Source: Chloroflexota bacterium (GTDB taxonomy: Bacteria; Chloroflexota; UBA6077; JACCZL01). Taken from it: a DNA stretch of 64,000 nucleotides. The notes beneath the pieces were generated by a model that was not told the DNA's origin, did no database searches, and worked only from the letters and a program-made list of their open reading frames with translations. A program made the translations under genes and the position numbers. Below, piece after piece: positions 18,663-28,024 of the stretch (the first letter of the stretch is position 1; each line of letters opens with the position of its first letter). The DNA is taken from the NCBI GenBank assembly GCA_030447245.1, contig JAUJPG010000025.1, positions 1 to 64,000 of the forward strand, written 5' to 3'.

Positions 18663-19855
18663 TTGACAGTCATCGCGATCACGGGGGCCCGGGTGCTCCC
18701 GATTGACGGGGAGCCGTTCGAGGACGGGGTCGTCGTGCTGGACGGGGGCAAGATCAGGGCGCTGGGTCCGGACGCGCAGGTGCCGGACGGCGCCGAGCTG
18801 GTCGACGCGCGGGGCAAGGTGATCACCCCGGGCCTGATCGACGCGCATGCCCACGTTGGGTTGGCTGAGGAGGCCGAGGGTTGGGCCGGCCGCGACGTCA
18901 ACGAGATGACCGATCCCGGTCACTCCCCACGTCCGGGCGCTCGACGCGGTCAACCCGGCCGATCTCGGCTTCGGCGACGCGATTGGCGGCGGGGTCCTGG
19001 CCGTCAACGTCAACCCGGGCTCTGGCAACCCGATCGGCGGCCAGAGCGTCGCGCTCAAGAGCTGGGGGCGGACCGTCGAGCGGATGTTGCTGCGCCAGCC
19101 GAGCGGACTGAAGTCGGCGCTCGGCGAGAACCCGAAGCGCGTCTACGGCGAGAAGGACAAGATGCCGTCCACGCGCCTGGGGACGGCCGGGGTCATTCGC
19201 GAGGCGTTCGCCAGGGCCCAGAGCTACCTGGTCAAGCTGGACCGCCACCCGCCGGACGAGCCGCCCGAGCGGGACATTCGGCTCGAAGCGCTCGGGCGCG
19301 TCCTGCGCCGAGAGATCCCTGGCGCCAGCACTGCCACCGCGCCGACGACATCGCGACCGCGCTGCGTCTGGCCGACGAGTTCGGCTATAGCTCGTCATCG
19401 ACCACGGTACCGAAGCGGTCGAGCTGGCCGACGTCCTCGCCGAGCGCGGCGTCCCGGTGGTCATTGGCCCACTGTTCACGGCGCGCTCCAAGGTGGAGCT
19501 GCGCAACCGCTCGCTGGCCAGCCCAGGCGCGCTGGCGGCCGCCGGCGTGACGATCGCGATCACCACGGACCACCCGGTGGTGCCGATCCATTTCCTGGTC
19601 TACCAGGCAGCGCTGGCGGTGAAGGAGGGGCTGGATCCGGCGACGGCATTGCGCGCGATCACCCTGCACCCGGCGAGAATCATGGGTGTCGACGAACGGA
19701 TCGGCTCGCTGGCTGCCGGCAAGGACGCCGACTTGTGCATCTGGTCTGGCGATCCACTCGACGTCATGTCCCGCGTCGAGCAAGCTTGGATCGATGGCCG
19801 CCGCGTCTACAGCTGGGACCCCGAGCACCGAGACGGCATATTCGCCGAGCGCTAG
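18663..19855 (+). CDS. Imidazolonepropionase-like amidohydrolase, frame-broken
   Basis: This is a metal-dependent amidohydrolase with the composite beta-sandwich/TIM-barrel layout. The N-terminus has ITGARVLPIDGEPFEDGVVV and GKVITPGLIDAHAHVGLAEE, with the DAHAH metal site. It continues to LVIDHGTEAVELADVLAERG, then ITTDHPVVP with the late metal Asp region, and ends with the sandwich return GSLAAGKDADLCIWSGDPLD. The start is TTG at 18663 behind AGAGGTGAG. Frame changes occur at about 18918, 19325 and 19395. It resembles the imidazolonepropionase-like/prolidase-like amidohydrolases, whose substrates are cyclic amides or dipeptides. It lies 131 bases before the peptide-type ABC transporter, which fits use of a peptide or amide. 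Confidence 0.8.
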
Positions 19856-19986
19856 GCGGCACATGTGCCGCCTCTCCAGGAGGATGACTCGCACCGCTCG
19901 ATTCTTGCGTTGGCCATCTCCTGGTGGTAGCCTGTTCGGCACGTGGTTGTCGGGCCTATCTTCACGGGCGGAATGAGGAGGGATCG

Positions 19987-21888
19987 GTGGACTTGAATCA
20001 GTACAACGCAGACGCCGCGCTGGCGCGCCAGCGCCTGAGCCGACGGGCGCTCCTGCGCGTCGGGCTGACCCTGGCGGCGGTGCCGCTGGCGGCGGCCTGC
20101 GGCCAGCAGCAGCCGGCCGCGCCGGCCAAGCCGGCCGAAACCAAGCCGGCCGCCGACGCCAAGCCCGCCGCTCCCGCGGCGACGAGCGCCCCGGCCGGTC
20201 AGGCGGCCCCCGCGGCCACCACGGCCCCGGCCGCGCAGGCCGCGGGCGGTGCGCGCGGTGGCGGCGACGTGGTCAGGATCCTGATGTGGCAGGGGCCGAC
20301 GATCCTGAACCCTCACCTGGCGACAGGCACCAAGGACTACATCGCCTCGCGGATGTCCCTGGAGCCACTGATCACGATCGACGGCGACGGCAAGATCAGC
20401 CCGGTCCTGGCTGCCGAAGTGCCATCCAAGGAGAACGGCGGCATCGGCGCCGACGGCAAGACGATCACCTACAAGCTCAAGCCGAACGTCAAGTGGGCCG
20501 ACGGCCAGCCGTTCACCTCGGAGGACGTGGCCTTCACCCACCAGTTCGTCGCCAACCGCGAGACGACGGCGACGAGCTACGCCACCTACGATCCGATCGA
20601 AAAAGTTGAGACGCCCGACCCGACGACCGCAAGGTTGATCTTCAAGGACCCGGCTCCGGGTTGGTATGGCGCCTTTGCTGGCTCGTTCGGGATGGTCCTC
20701 CCGCGGCACGCTATGCAGGACTTCGTCGGCGCGAATGCCCGCAATGCACCCTTCAACCTGAAGGCGTTCGGGACCGGGCCGTACATGGTCGAAGACTTCA
20801 GGCCCGGCGACCTGGTGACTTACACCGTCAACCCGAACTACCGTGAGCCGAACAAGCCGTTCTTCAAGCGCCTTGAGATCAAGGGCGGCGGGGATGCCGT
20901 CTCGGCCGCGCGGGCCGTTTTCGAGACCGGCGAGTTCGACTACTCCTGGAACCTCCAGGTTGAGGCGCAGGTGCTCGAACAGATCATGCGTGGCGGCAAG
21001 GGTGACCTGGTGAACCCGCCAGGCTCGGGCGTCGAGCAGATCTACATGAACCTGGCCGACCCGAATCAGGAGATCGACGGCGAGCGGTCGTCCCCCAAGA
21101 GCCAGCATCCGTTCCTGACCGACGTCAAGGTCCGCGAGGCGATGGCGCTGGCGATTGACCGCGACACCATTGCCAAGCAGCTATATGGGCCGACCGGCGA
21201 CGCCACCCCGAACATCCTGACGACTCCGACAAACCTCCGATCGTCGAACACCACGTACGAGTTCAACATCGACAAGGCGAACCGGATCCTGGACGAGGCG
21301 GGGTACCGCAAGGGCGGCGACGGCATCCGGACGACCCCGAGCGGCGTGCGGATGAAGGTTGTCTACTCCACCTCCACCAACACGCTTCGCCAGAAGGAGC
21401 AGGCGCTGGTCAAGGACGGCTGGCAGAAGATTGGAATCGAGACCGAGCTCAAGTCGGTCGACGCCAGCATCTTCTTCTCCGGCTCGCCCAGCAATCCGGA
21501 CACGCTCGACCGCTTCGAGACGGACGTCCAGATGTTTACGTCGACGTTCGACAACCCAGTCCCGAAGCAGTACATGGTCCGCTTCTACAGCAAGGACCCG
21601 GCGCGCGACATCGGCCAGAAGTCGAACAACTGGTCGGGTCGCAACTTCACCAAGTTCATGAACGACGAGTACAACCGCTTGTACGACCAGGCGCTCATCG
21701 AGGTGGACCCGGAGAAGAACCGCGAGCTCTGGAAGCAGATGAACGACATTGTCGTCAACAACTACATCTCGATCCCGCTGGTTGACCGGCGGTTCTCGGA
21801 CGGCAAGTCGAAGGCGCTCAACGGTCCCGCGCCGAGCCCCTTCGACTGCGTCTTCGCCTGGAACGTGGCCGACTGGACCAAGGCCTAA
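19987..21888 (+). CDS. Family 5 ABC transporter solute-binding lipoprotein (peptide/nickel type)
   Basis: This binding protein of 633 residues serves a dipeptide/oligopeptide/nickel-type ABC importer. The N-terminus has a twin-Arg motif (SRRALLRVG), a hydrophobic helix and the lipobox LAAAC, then a long Ala/Pro/Lys linker of about 60 residues. The mature part carries family 5 blocks: GPTILNPHLATGTKD, SMEPL-like (MSLEPLITIDGDGKISPVL), NVKWADGQPFTSEDVAF and VREAMALAIDRDTIAK. The start is GTG at 19987 with GAGGAGGGA just upstream. The frame is intact. It is followed by two permeases, with a hairpin in the intergenic gap that would favour higher expression of this gene than of the permeases. No ATPase genes of this system are in the window. 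Confidence 0.92.
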   Translation: MDLNQYNADAALARQRLSRRALLRVGLTLAAVPLAAACGQQQPAAPAKPAETKPAADAKPAAPAATSAPAGQAAPAATTAPAAQAAGGARGGGDVVRILMWQGPTILNPHLATGTKDYIASRMSLEPLITIDGDGKISPVLAAEVPSKENGGIGADGKTITYKLKPNVKWADGQPFTSEDVAFTHQFVANRETTATSYATYDPIEKVETPDPTTARLIFKDPAPGWYGAFAGSFGMVLPRHAMQDFVGANARNAPFNLKAFGTGPYMVEDFRPGDLVTYTVNPNYREPNKPFFKRLEIKGGGDAVSAARAVFETGEFDYSWNLQVEAQVLEQIMRGGKGDLVNPPGSGVEQIYMNLADPNQEIDGERSSPKSQHPFLTDVKVREAMALAIDRDTIAKQLYGPTGDATPNILTTPTNLRSSNTTYEFNIDKANRILDEAGYRKGGDGIRTTPSGVRMKVVYSTSTNTLRQKEQALVKDGWQKIGIETELKSVDASIFFSGSPSNPDTLDRFETDVQMFTSTFDNPVPKQYMVRFYSKDPARDIGQKSNNWSGRNFTKFMNDEYNRLYDQALIEVDPEKNRELWKQMNDIVVNNYISIPLVDRRFSDGKSKALNGPAPSPFDCVFAWNVADWTKA

Positions 21889-21897
21889 CCAGCACGA

Positions 21898-21941
21898 CGT
21901 GTAGGGGCGACGCACCCGCGGCCAAGCGTTGCCCCTACACG
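21898..21941 (+). terminator. Intercistronic hairpin after the binding-protein gene
   Basis: CGTGTAGGGGCGACGC (21898-21913) pairs with GCGTTGCCCCTACACG (21926-21941), 16 positions with one mismatch, across a 12-base loop. There is no T-run. Its place, ten bases after the binding-protein stop and ten before the permease start, suggests transcript stabilisation or partial termination. Confidence 0.6.
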
Positions 21942-21951
21942 CGTTCCAACG

Positions 21952-22896
21952 ATGGCCAAGTACGCTCTGCGCCGTGTGCTCATCGCGATCCCGACCTTGC
22001 TGGTCATCAGCCTGGTCGTCTTCAGCATCCTGGCGCTCGCCCCCGGCGACCCGCTCTCGCAGTTCGCCGGCAGCGCCGAGCTGACGCCCGAGGTGCGCCA
22101 GAATATCCGCGAGCAGTTCGGGCTCGACCAACCGATCTACATCCGCTACTTCAAATGGCTGGGGCTGTTCGTCCAGGGCGACTGGGGCTTCTCGCTCAAC
22201 AGCCGCATTCCGGCCATCCAGTTGATCGTCCAGCGCGCGCCGACCACGCTCTGGGTCATCGGTACGGCCTACCTGATCGCCGTCCTGATCGCGATCCCGC
22301 TCGGCGTGGCGACGGCGGCGCGCCAGTACTCCTGGTTCGATCACATCAGCACGGCGCTCAGCTTCGCCGGCTTCTCGCTGCCGACCTTCTTCACCGGCGT
22401 CGTCCTGATCATCATCTTTGGTGTCTATCTCCGCTGGCTTCCGATCGTCTATGACCAGCGGGTGACCGACCCAGTCACCTGGATCAAGCAGGCGATCATG
22501 CCGATCGCCGTGCTGGCCGTGTTCCAGGCGGCCACGCTGAACCGCTACGTGCGCGCTTCGATGCTCGACAACCTGAATCAGGACTATGCGCGCACGGCTC
22601 GCGCCAAAGGGCTCAGCGATCGGACCGTGGTCGTCCGCCACGTCCTCCGCAACGCTCTGGTGCCGGTCGTGACGCTGATCGCGCTCCAGCTCCCGACCGT
22701 CTTCACCGGCGCCGTCGTCACCGAGCAGATCTTTCGGGTCCCAGGCATCGGCTCGCTCCTGATCGCCTCGATCGGTGCCAGCGACTACCCGGTCATCATG
22801 GCCATCGTGATGGTCTTCTCGATCATGGTGGTCCTGTTCACCTTGATCGCCGACCTGCTGTACGGGGTGCTCGACCCGCGGGTGCGGTATGGGTAA
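21952..22896 (+). CDS. ABC transporter permease (DppB-like)
   Basis: This 314-residue inner-membrane permease has six hydrophobic segments and starts MAKYALRRVLIAIPTLLVIS. It shows the DppB pattern: LAPGDPLSQFAG and REQFGLDQPIYIRYFKWL in the first periplasmic loop. The cytoplasmic EAA loop is DYARTARAKGLSDRTVVVRH before the next helix. The C-terminal LLYGVLDPRVRYG is also family-typical. It forms the importer with the binding protein at 19987 and the DppC-like gene at 22969. Confidence 0.92.
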   Translation: MAKYALRRVLIAIPTLLVISLVVFSILALAPGDPLSQFAGSAELTPEVRQNIREQFGLDQPIYIRYFKWLGLFVQGDWGFSLNSRIPAIQLIVQRAPTTLWVIGTAYLIAVLIAIPLGVATAARQYSWFDHISTALSFAGFSLPTFFTGVVLIIIFGVYLRWLPIVYDQRVTDPVTWIKQAIMPIAVLAVFQAATLNRYVRASMLDNLNQDYARTARAKGLSDRTVVVRHVLRNALVPVVTLIALQLPTVFTGAVVTEQIFRVPGIGSLLIASIGASDYPVIMAIVMVFSIMVVLFTLIADLLYGVLDPRVRYG

Positions 22897-22906
22897 GGCG
22901 CATCGT

Positions 22907-22947
22907 GTCGGGGCTTGCCCGCGAAGCGCACGTCTTGCCGCCCCGAC
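22907..22947 (+). terminator. Hairpin between the two permease genes
   Basis: GTCGGGGC (22907-22914) pairs with GCCCCGAC (22940-22947), an eight-base perfect arm with a long loop. It is the second G-run hairpin in the same operon. Confidence 0.4.
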
Positions 22948-22968
22948 TACGAGAGGATGTGACGCGCC

Positions 22969-23907
22969 ATGGCGACGACTGAGACCGCCGTCACCGCGGG
23001 CCCGCGGCAGCCGCCGCGCCAACCACGCGGAAACATGAGCGCTCGCTCTGGAAGGACGCCTGGCGTCGCTTCCGCCACCATAAGCTCGCGATGGTCGGCG
23101 CGATCATTTACGCGCTGCTGATCCTGATGACGCTCGTTGGGCCGTTTGTCTGGACGCGCGGGATCAACGACATCGACCTGCTCGCATCGAACCAATTCTC
23201 CGCGGCCCACCCGCTCGGGTCCGACGACCTGGGTCGCGACGTGCTGGCCAGGATCCTCTGGGGCGGCCGCATCTCGATTGCCGTCGGTCTGGCGGCGATG
23301 CTCGTGGCGGTCACCATCGGTGTGCTGGTCGGCGCGGTGGCGGGCTTCTTCGGCGGCTGGATCGACACGCTTCTCAGCCGATTCATCGAGGTGTTCCTCT
23401 CGGTCCCCAGCTTCCGCTGCTGCTAGTGGTCGTGTACCTGTATCGGTCGGCGCTGGTCGGGGCGCTCGGCCCGCAGCTCGGCGTGTTCGCGATGATCGTC
23501 GGCGTGATCGGCGGGCTCAACTGGATGCCGACCGCTCGGCTGGTCCGGGGGCTGGCTTCATCACCCAGCGCGAGCGCGAGTACGTCGAGGCGGCGAGGTG
23601 CCTGGGCGCTGGTCCGTGGCGGCTGATCCGCCAGATCCTGCCGAACACCTTGAGCCCGATCATCGTTGCTGGGACGCTGTCGGTTGGCTCGTCGATGATC
23701 GCCGAGTCGACGCTGTCCTTCCTGGGTCTGGGCTTCCCCGCCGACGTGCCCACCTGGGGCAGGCTGCTGTTCGATGCGCTGAACTTCCTGACGATCAGCC
23801 CCAGCCTTGCCTTGTTCCCGGGCCTGATGATCTTCCTGGCCGTGCTGTCGATCAACTTCATCGGCGACGGCCTCCGCGACGCCCTGGACCCCCGCCGAAC
23901 CCTGTGA
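22969..23907 (+). CDS. ABC transporter permease (DppC-like), frame-broken
   Basis: This is the partner permease of the DppB-like protein. It starts MATTETAVTAGPRQ at 22969, then changes frame near 23005 to KHERSLWKDAWRRFRHHKLA and the first membrane helix. HPLGSDDLGRDVLARILWGG is the classic DppC loop. Further changes at about 23412 and 23555 lead to the EAA loop (EREYVEAARCLGAGPWRLIR) and NTLSPIIVAGTLSVGSSMI. It ends NFIGDGLRDALDPRRTL. The three breaks are single-base and the protein is otherwise complete, so sequence error is likely. Confidence 0.85.
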
Positions 23908-24073
23908 GGCCACCCCGACGAACCGACGACCGGGGACGCCGCTCGGCATCCTTCGGCCAAACCGCTCAACCTGGAAGCTGGTGATCCTCGCCGTGGAGCA
24001 TCGTCGGGACGCCTGTCGTTCGGAGCACACGCGCAGCCTGCACTGATCGAGTGAGCGGCAACGGAGGGTAGCC

Positions 24074-24835
24074 ATGGACCTGGCCGGCAGGTGGCGCTGG
24101 TGGTGCGGGGAGGTGGCGCTGGTGACGGTGGTGGGGCCGGCATTGGCAAGGCGATCTCGCTTGCGCTGGCGCGTGGTGGGGCGAACGTCGCGGTCAACTA
24201 CTCGCGCTCGGAAGACGACGCCCTTGCAACGACGCGCGAGGTCGAGAGCATCGGCGTGCGGGGGATAGCCGTGCGGGCCGACGTCTCGCGCGCCGCGGAC
24301 GTCGACGCGATGATTGGCCGCGTCGTGGAGGAGCTCGGGCGGCTGGATCTGCTGGTCAACAACGGCGGAGATGACCGTCTTCGTGCCGTTCCCGGATCTC
24401 AAGGGCATGGAGGAAGCGGCCTGGGACCAGATCATGGCCGTCAACGTCAAGGCCCCTTCCTCTGCTCGCGCGCGGCAGCCGAGCCGATGCGCCGCCCGGC
24501 GGGGGCAGTATCGTCACCATCTCGTCGGTGGCCGGTATCAGCCGGCGGCAGCAGCGTGGCCTACGCGGTGTCCAAAGCCGGTGTCATCCACCTGACCAAG
24601 TGCCTGGCCATCGCGCTCGCCCCGGACATCCGCGTCAACTCCGTCGCGCCGGGGTTTGTCCGAACGCGCTGGGGCGAGCGCTTCAGCGAGGAGCAGAAGC
24701 AGCGGATGGAGCAGAACGCCCCGCTGCGGCGCGGCGTCGCGCCCGAAGAGATCGCCACGGCAACCGTCGAATGTCTGCGCAACGACGCCATGACCCGGTC
24801 AGACGATCGTCGTCGACGCGGGGCTGCTACTCTAG
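24074..24835 (+). CDS. SDR-family oxidoreductase with a 22-base tandem duplication
   Basis: This is a short-chain dehydrogenase with Rossmann fold. It has the nucleotide-binding Gly motif (GAGIGKAISLALARGGANVA), LDLLVNNGG, the catalytic Ser region (SIVTISSVAG-like, broken), YAVSKAGVIHLTK with the catalytic Tyr and Lys, and INSVAPGFVRT-like (VNSVAPGFVRTRWGE). The ATG at 24074 follows GGAGGG. A direct repeat of AGGTGGCGCTGGTG (24089-24102 and 24111-24124) inserts residues into the first strand and shifts the frame. Other changes are at about 24368, 24460, 24515 and 24797. Members reduce or oxidise alcohols and ketones with NAD(P)H. Confidence 0.82.
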
Positions 24836-24936
24836 ACCTCGCGGGCTGCCCCTGCGCTCGCACGGCGGGCCAGCGGGGGCAATGCATCGTGCCCTACACT
24901 GAGACCACGCTAACCTGCTACCCTGCCTCGGCCTGG

Positions 24937-24969
24937 TTCGAGCCTGTTTCGAGCCTGTTTCGAGATGGT
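24937..24969 (+). repeat. Three tandem 11-mers upstream of ureA
   Basis: TTCGAGCCTGT occurs at 24937-24947 and 24948-24958, followed by a third, degenerate unit TTCGAGATGGT at 24959-24969. The array ends 15 bases before the ureA ATG. It could bind a regulator, or be a simple slippage repeat. Confidence 0.55.
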
Positions 24970-24984
24970 TGACGTGGAACGACG

Positions 24985-25288
24985 ATGAAGCTCACCCCGC
25001 GCGAGCAAGACCGTCTGACGATCTTCACGATGGCCGAGCTGGCCCCGGAAGCGCCGCTCCCGTGGCCTCAAGCTCAACCACCCGGAAGCCGTCGCCCTGA
25101 TCTGCGACGAGCTGCTCGAAGAGGCCCGCGCTGGACGCCCGTACGCCGACGTTGTCGAGCTGGGCGGGCGCGTGCTCGAGCGCGGTGAGGTGATGGAGGG
25201 CATTCCCGAAATGATGCCGTTTATCCAGGTTGAAGCGATGTTCCCGGACGGCTCCAAGCTGATCACCGTCCACCAGCCGATCCGATGA
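24985..25288 (+). CDS. ureA: Urease gamma subunit, one frame break
   Basis: The gamma subunit of urease, about 100 residues, starts [20 protein letters not shown], a near-canonical opening. After a frame change near 25055 it continues [20 protein letters not shown] and then [20 protein letters not shown], the most conserved block, and [19 protein letters not shown]. The stop TGA at 25286-25288 overlaps the ureB ATG at 25285. Gamma packs against alpha and beta in the (abc)3 urease trimer and is structural. Only one clear indel separates the two halves, so the gene may be intact in the organism. Confidence 0.9.
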
Positions 25289-25675
25289 CCGCCGAGCCCA
25301 GCCGCTGATCCCGGGCCAGGTCATCACGCGGCCAGCAACCGATCACGGCCAACGTCGGGCGGCGGACGGTCACGCTGCGGGTCCGCAACAGCTCGGCCTG
25401 GCCGGTCCACATCGGCTCGCACTTCCATTTCTTCGAGGCCAACAAGCGCCTCCACTTCGACCGTGCTGCCGCTTTCGGGATGCGCCCGGACGTGCTGGCT
25501 GGGGCGACAGTCCGCTGGGAGCCGGCGAGGAGAAAGATGTCCGCCTGGTGGAGTACGTCGGCCGCCGCGCGATCTACGGCTTTAACGGCCTGGTCGATGG
25601 GCCGCTCACCCCGAGAACCGCGACAAGGCTCTAGCGAAGATGCGCGAGCTAGGCTTCGCGGACGCAGGCCCGTAG
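25285..25675 (+). CDS. ureB: Urease beta subunit, several frame breaks
   Basis: The structural beta subunit of urease is recognisable across four frames. It has [13 protein letters not shown] near the start, then [58 protein letters not shown] and [19 protein letters not shown] and the R-x-x-x-GFN block are diagnostic. Breaks lie at about 25307, 25345, 25525 and 25615. The ATG at 25285 overlaps the ureA stop, so translation is coupled. The stop is TAG at 25673-25675, leaving 108 bases before ureC. Confidence 0.85.
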
Positions 25676-25783
25676 AGGCGACCCTTCCTGGTGGCCGGTG
25701 GGGCCGCCGTCCTGGAGAGGCGGCCACGGGAACAAGCGCGTTTGGCGAGGTCCGCCTCACCGACCCGCGACAACGGAGGACCG

Positions 25784-27492
25784 ATGCCGTTTGAGATCGA
25801 CCGACACTTGTACGCTCGGATGTACGGCCCGACCGCGGCGACCGTGTCCGCTTGGGCGACACCAATCTGGTCGTCGAGGTCGAGCGCGACGACACGGCCC
25901 ACGGCGACGAGCTGCTCTGGGGGTTCGGCAAGACCCTCCGCGACGGCATGCAGTACACCAGCCGCCCTGGCCAGGACAGCACGCTCGACCTGATCATCGC
26001 CGGCGCGCTGATCCTGGATCCGGTTCTCGGCGTCGTCAAGGGCAACATCGGGATCAAGGACGGCCGGATCGTCGGCGTCGGGCGGGCCGGCAATCCGGAC
26101 CTGGCCGACGACATCGAGCTCGTCTCGGGCGCCAACACCGGCTACATCATGGCCGAGGGGATGATCGCCACCGCCGGCATCGTCGATGCCCACGTCCACC
26201 TAGCGACGACCAGCCTGATTCCGGCCGCGCTGTCGAGCGGGACCACGACGATCGTCGGGATGGGCTACGGCCACGTCTCCGACCTGGGCGTCAACCCGGC
26301 TACCAACTTCCACCGCCTGCTCGAAGCCTGGGAGGCGTTCCCGCTGAACGTCGCGCTGCTCGGGCGCGCGGCAGCGCGGCGGCCGCGAGGCGATCGAGCG
26401 CAACCTGGAGATGGGCTCGGCCGGCCTGAAAATCCACGAGGACACCGCCGGCTACCCGGCCGTCGTGGACAACGCGCTGACCGTCGCCGAGGAGTACGAC
26501 GTCCCGGTCTGCATCCACACCGACTCCCACCAGGAGGCCGGTGAGCTGGAGGAGACGATTGCCGCGATCGCCGGTCGCACGATTCACGCCTACCACATCG
26601 AGGGGACCGGCGGGGCCACCCGAACGTCCTGGAGCTGGTCAGCCAGCCGCACGTCCTGGGCTCCTCGACCACGCCGACGATCCCGTTCACCGTCAACACC
26701 CTGCCCGAGTACCCCGATATGAAAATGGTCGTCCATCGCATGCACGGCTTTCTGCCCGAGGACGCCGAGTCGGTACAGTGGCGGATGCGCGGCCAGACCG
26801 TCGCCGCCGAGTCGGTCCTGCACGACATGGGCGCGATCGCGATGGTGTCCTCGGACTCTCAGGGTATGGGGCGGATCGGCGAGGTCGCCACGCGCACCTG
26901 GCAGATGGCCCACCGGATGAAAGATGTCGCGTTGGCCGCTGCGCCCGGCGGCGCGGGACGCAGCGACGGCCAGCATGACAACGACCGTGTCCTGCGCTAC
27001 CTGGCCAAGATCACGCTCAACCCGGCGATCGCCCAGGGCCTGGCTCACGAGGTCGGCTCGCTGGAACCCGGCAAGCTGGCCGATGTCGTTCTGTGGCGGC
27101 CAGAGTTCTTCGGGGCCAAGCCGCAGCTGGTCTTGAAGGGCGGCTTTGTGGCGTGGAGCCCGGTTGGCTCGGGCAACGACAGCACCCGTCTGGGCCAGCC
27201 CCAGATCTACCGCCCGATGTTCGGCGCGTACGGCTCGGCGCCCGCCTCGCTCGGCTGCGCGTTCGTGTCGCGGGCCGCGATCGACAACGGCCTCGACAAG
27301 CGCGTTGGCCTGCGCCGCCGCCTGGTCGCGGTCCGCGACGCGCGCCCGCTCACCAAGGCCGCCTTCTCCCGCAATGGCGCCTCGCCCCTCGTCCGCGTCG
27401 ACCCGGCCACCCTCGACGTCCAGATTGACGGCCAACCGGTCAACCTCCCGCCCGCCGAGACCCTGCCCCTGACCCAGCGGTACTTCCTGTAA
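25784..27492 (+). CDS. ureC: Urease alpha (catalytic) subunit, divergent, three frame breaks
   Basis: This is the catalytic subunit for hydrolysis of urea to ammonia and carbamate. The start ATG at 25784 follows GGAGGA. The opening MPFEIDRHLYARMYGPTA then GDTNLVVEVERDD is urease-typical. Nickel ligands are all present: HVH (codons at 26191 and 26197), the carbamylated Lys in GLKIHED (26429), His in CIHTDS (26516), His in YHIEG (26594) and Asp in SSDSQ (26854). The mobile flap, usually MVCHH, is MVVHR here: the Cys is Val (26731) but the catalytic His is kept (26734). The region after HVH (TTSLIPAALSS) also lacks the usual PQQ-type stretch. One-base losses at about 25838 and 26623 shorten G runs, and there is another change near 26375. 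No ureDEFG genes flank it. Likely a divergent urease clade or a relative acting on another amide. Confidence 0.88.
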
Positions 27493-27564
27493 CCTGGCCA
27501 CGTCGCCCGGGAACCCTCCGGGCTGGCGTGCATGACGAACCGGGCACGGGCCGGCCAAAGAACG

Positions 27565-27602
27565 CCAAAGGCGACCACCGTACGGAGGTTGGTCGCCTTT
27601 GG
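27565..27602. terminator. Terminator-like hairpin after ureC
   Basis: CCAAAGGCGACCACC (27565-27579) pairs with GGTTGGTCGCCTTTGG (27587-27602), 13 consecutive pairs plus a bulge, with a short loop. It lies about 70 bases after the ureC stop and just outside the minus-strand restriction fragment, so it could end either transcript. Confidence 0.6.
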
Positions 27603-27642
27603 GCAGACAGGCCCGGTTGATGCTTCAACCAGGCTCTCGACG

Positions 27643-27849
27643 TCAGGGCGCCAAGGCGACGGGCAGGTCGGCAAACTCTGTGGCCTGGAGCCTGGTGAGC
27701 TCGCCCTGCGGGACTTTCAGGTAACGCCAGTCGGTGCCGGTCAGCACCGTGGCGTTCTCGCACCAGATCAGCGCCGCGCGGTCATTTGTCTCGATCACGC
27801 GGCGTGTGCTGTCCGCGTCGTACGCGCCGTCCCAGATCAGCGTGGTCAT
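27643..27849 (-). pseudogene. C-terminal fragment of a type III restriction/helicase-like subunit
   Basis: The frame gives MTTLIWDGAYDADSTRRVIE followed by TNDRAALIWCENATVLTG and WRYLKVPQGELTRLQ, ending at 27643. This resembles the extreme C-terminus of large restriction/helicase-like subunits that sit downstream of type III-style DNA methylases. Nothing of the helicase core is present, so about 68 codons survive. Together with the methylase fragment at 28717 it marks a deleted restriction-modification locus. The family assignment rests on remembered C-terminal motifs, so it is moderate. Confidence 0.5.
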
Positions 27850-28024
27850 CGTCCCGTGAGCCGCTGAACGCCCCGTGCCGGGTGCATTGCGCGCAGGGGC
27901 GCTTCGCGCGAGACGGTCACCAGCAAGGCTCCGCCGGGCAGGCGGTAAGATGGGTAAGGTGCCGTACACTTGTGCTGGGCGTGGGATGTACTCGTCTACG
28001 GCGAGGAGGCCTCAGGGGCTGAGC

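Noticed and set aside
20101-20260. Repeat-like Ala/Pro/Lys coding stretch
   Set aside because: It is the usual low-complexity linker of the binding lipoprotein, not a DNA repeat element.
21181-23022. 613-codon minus-strand frame rich in Arg, Asp and His
   Set aside because: It is a shadow of the binding-protein and permease genes; composition is typical of reverse frames in high-GC genes.
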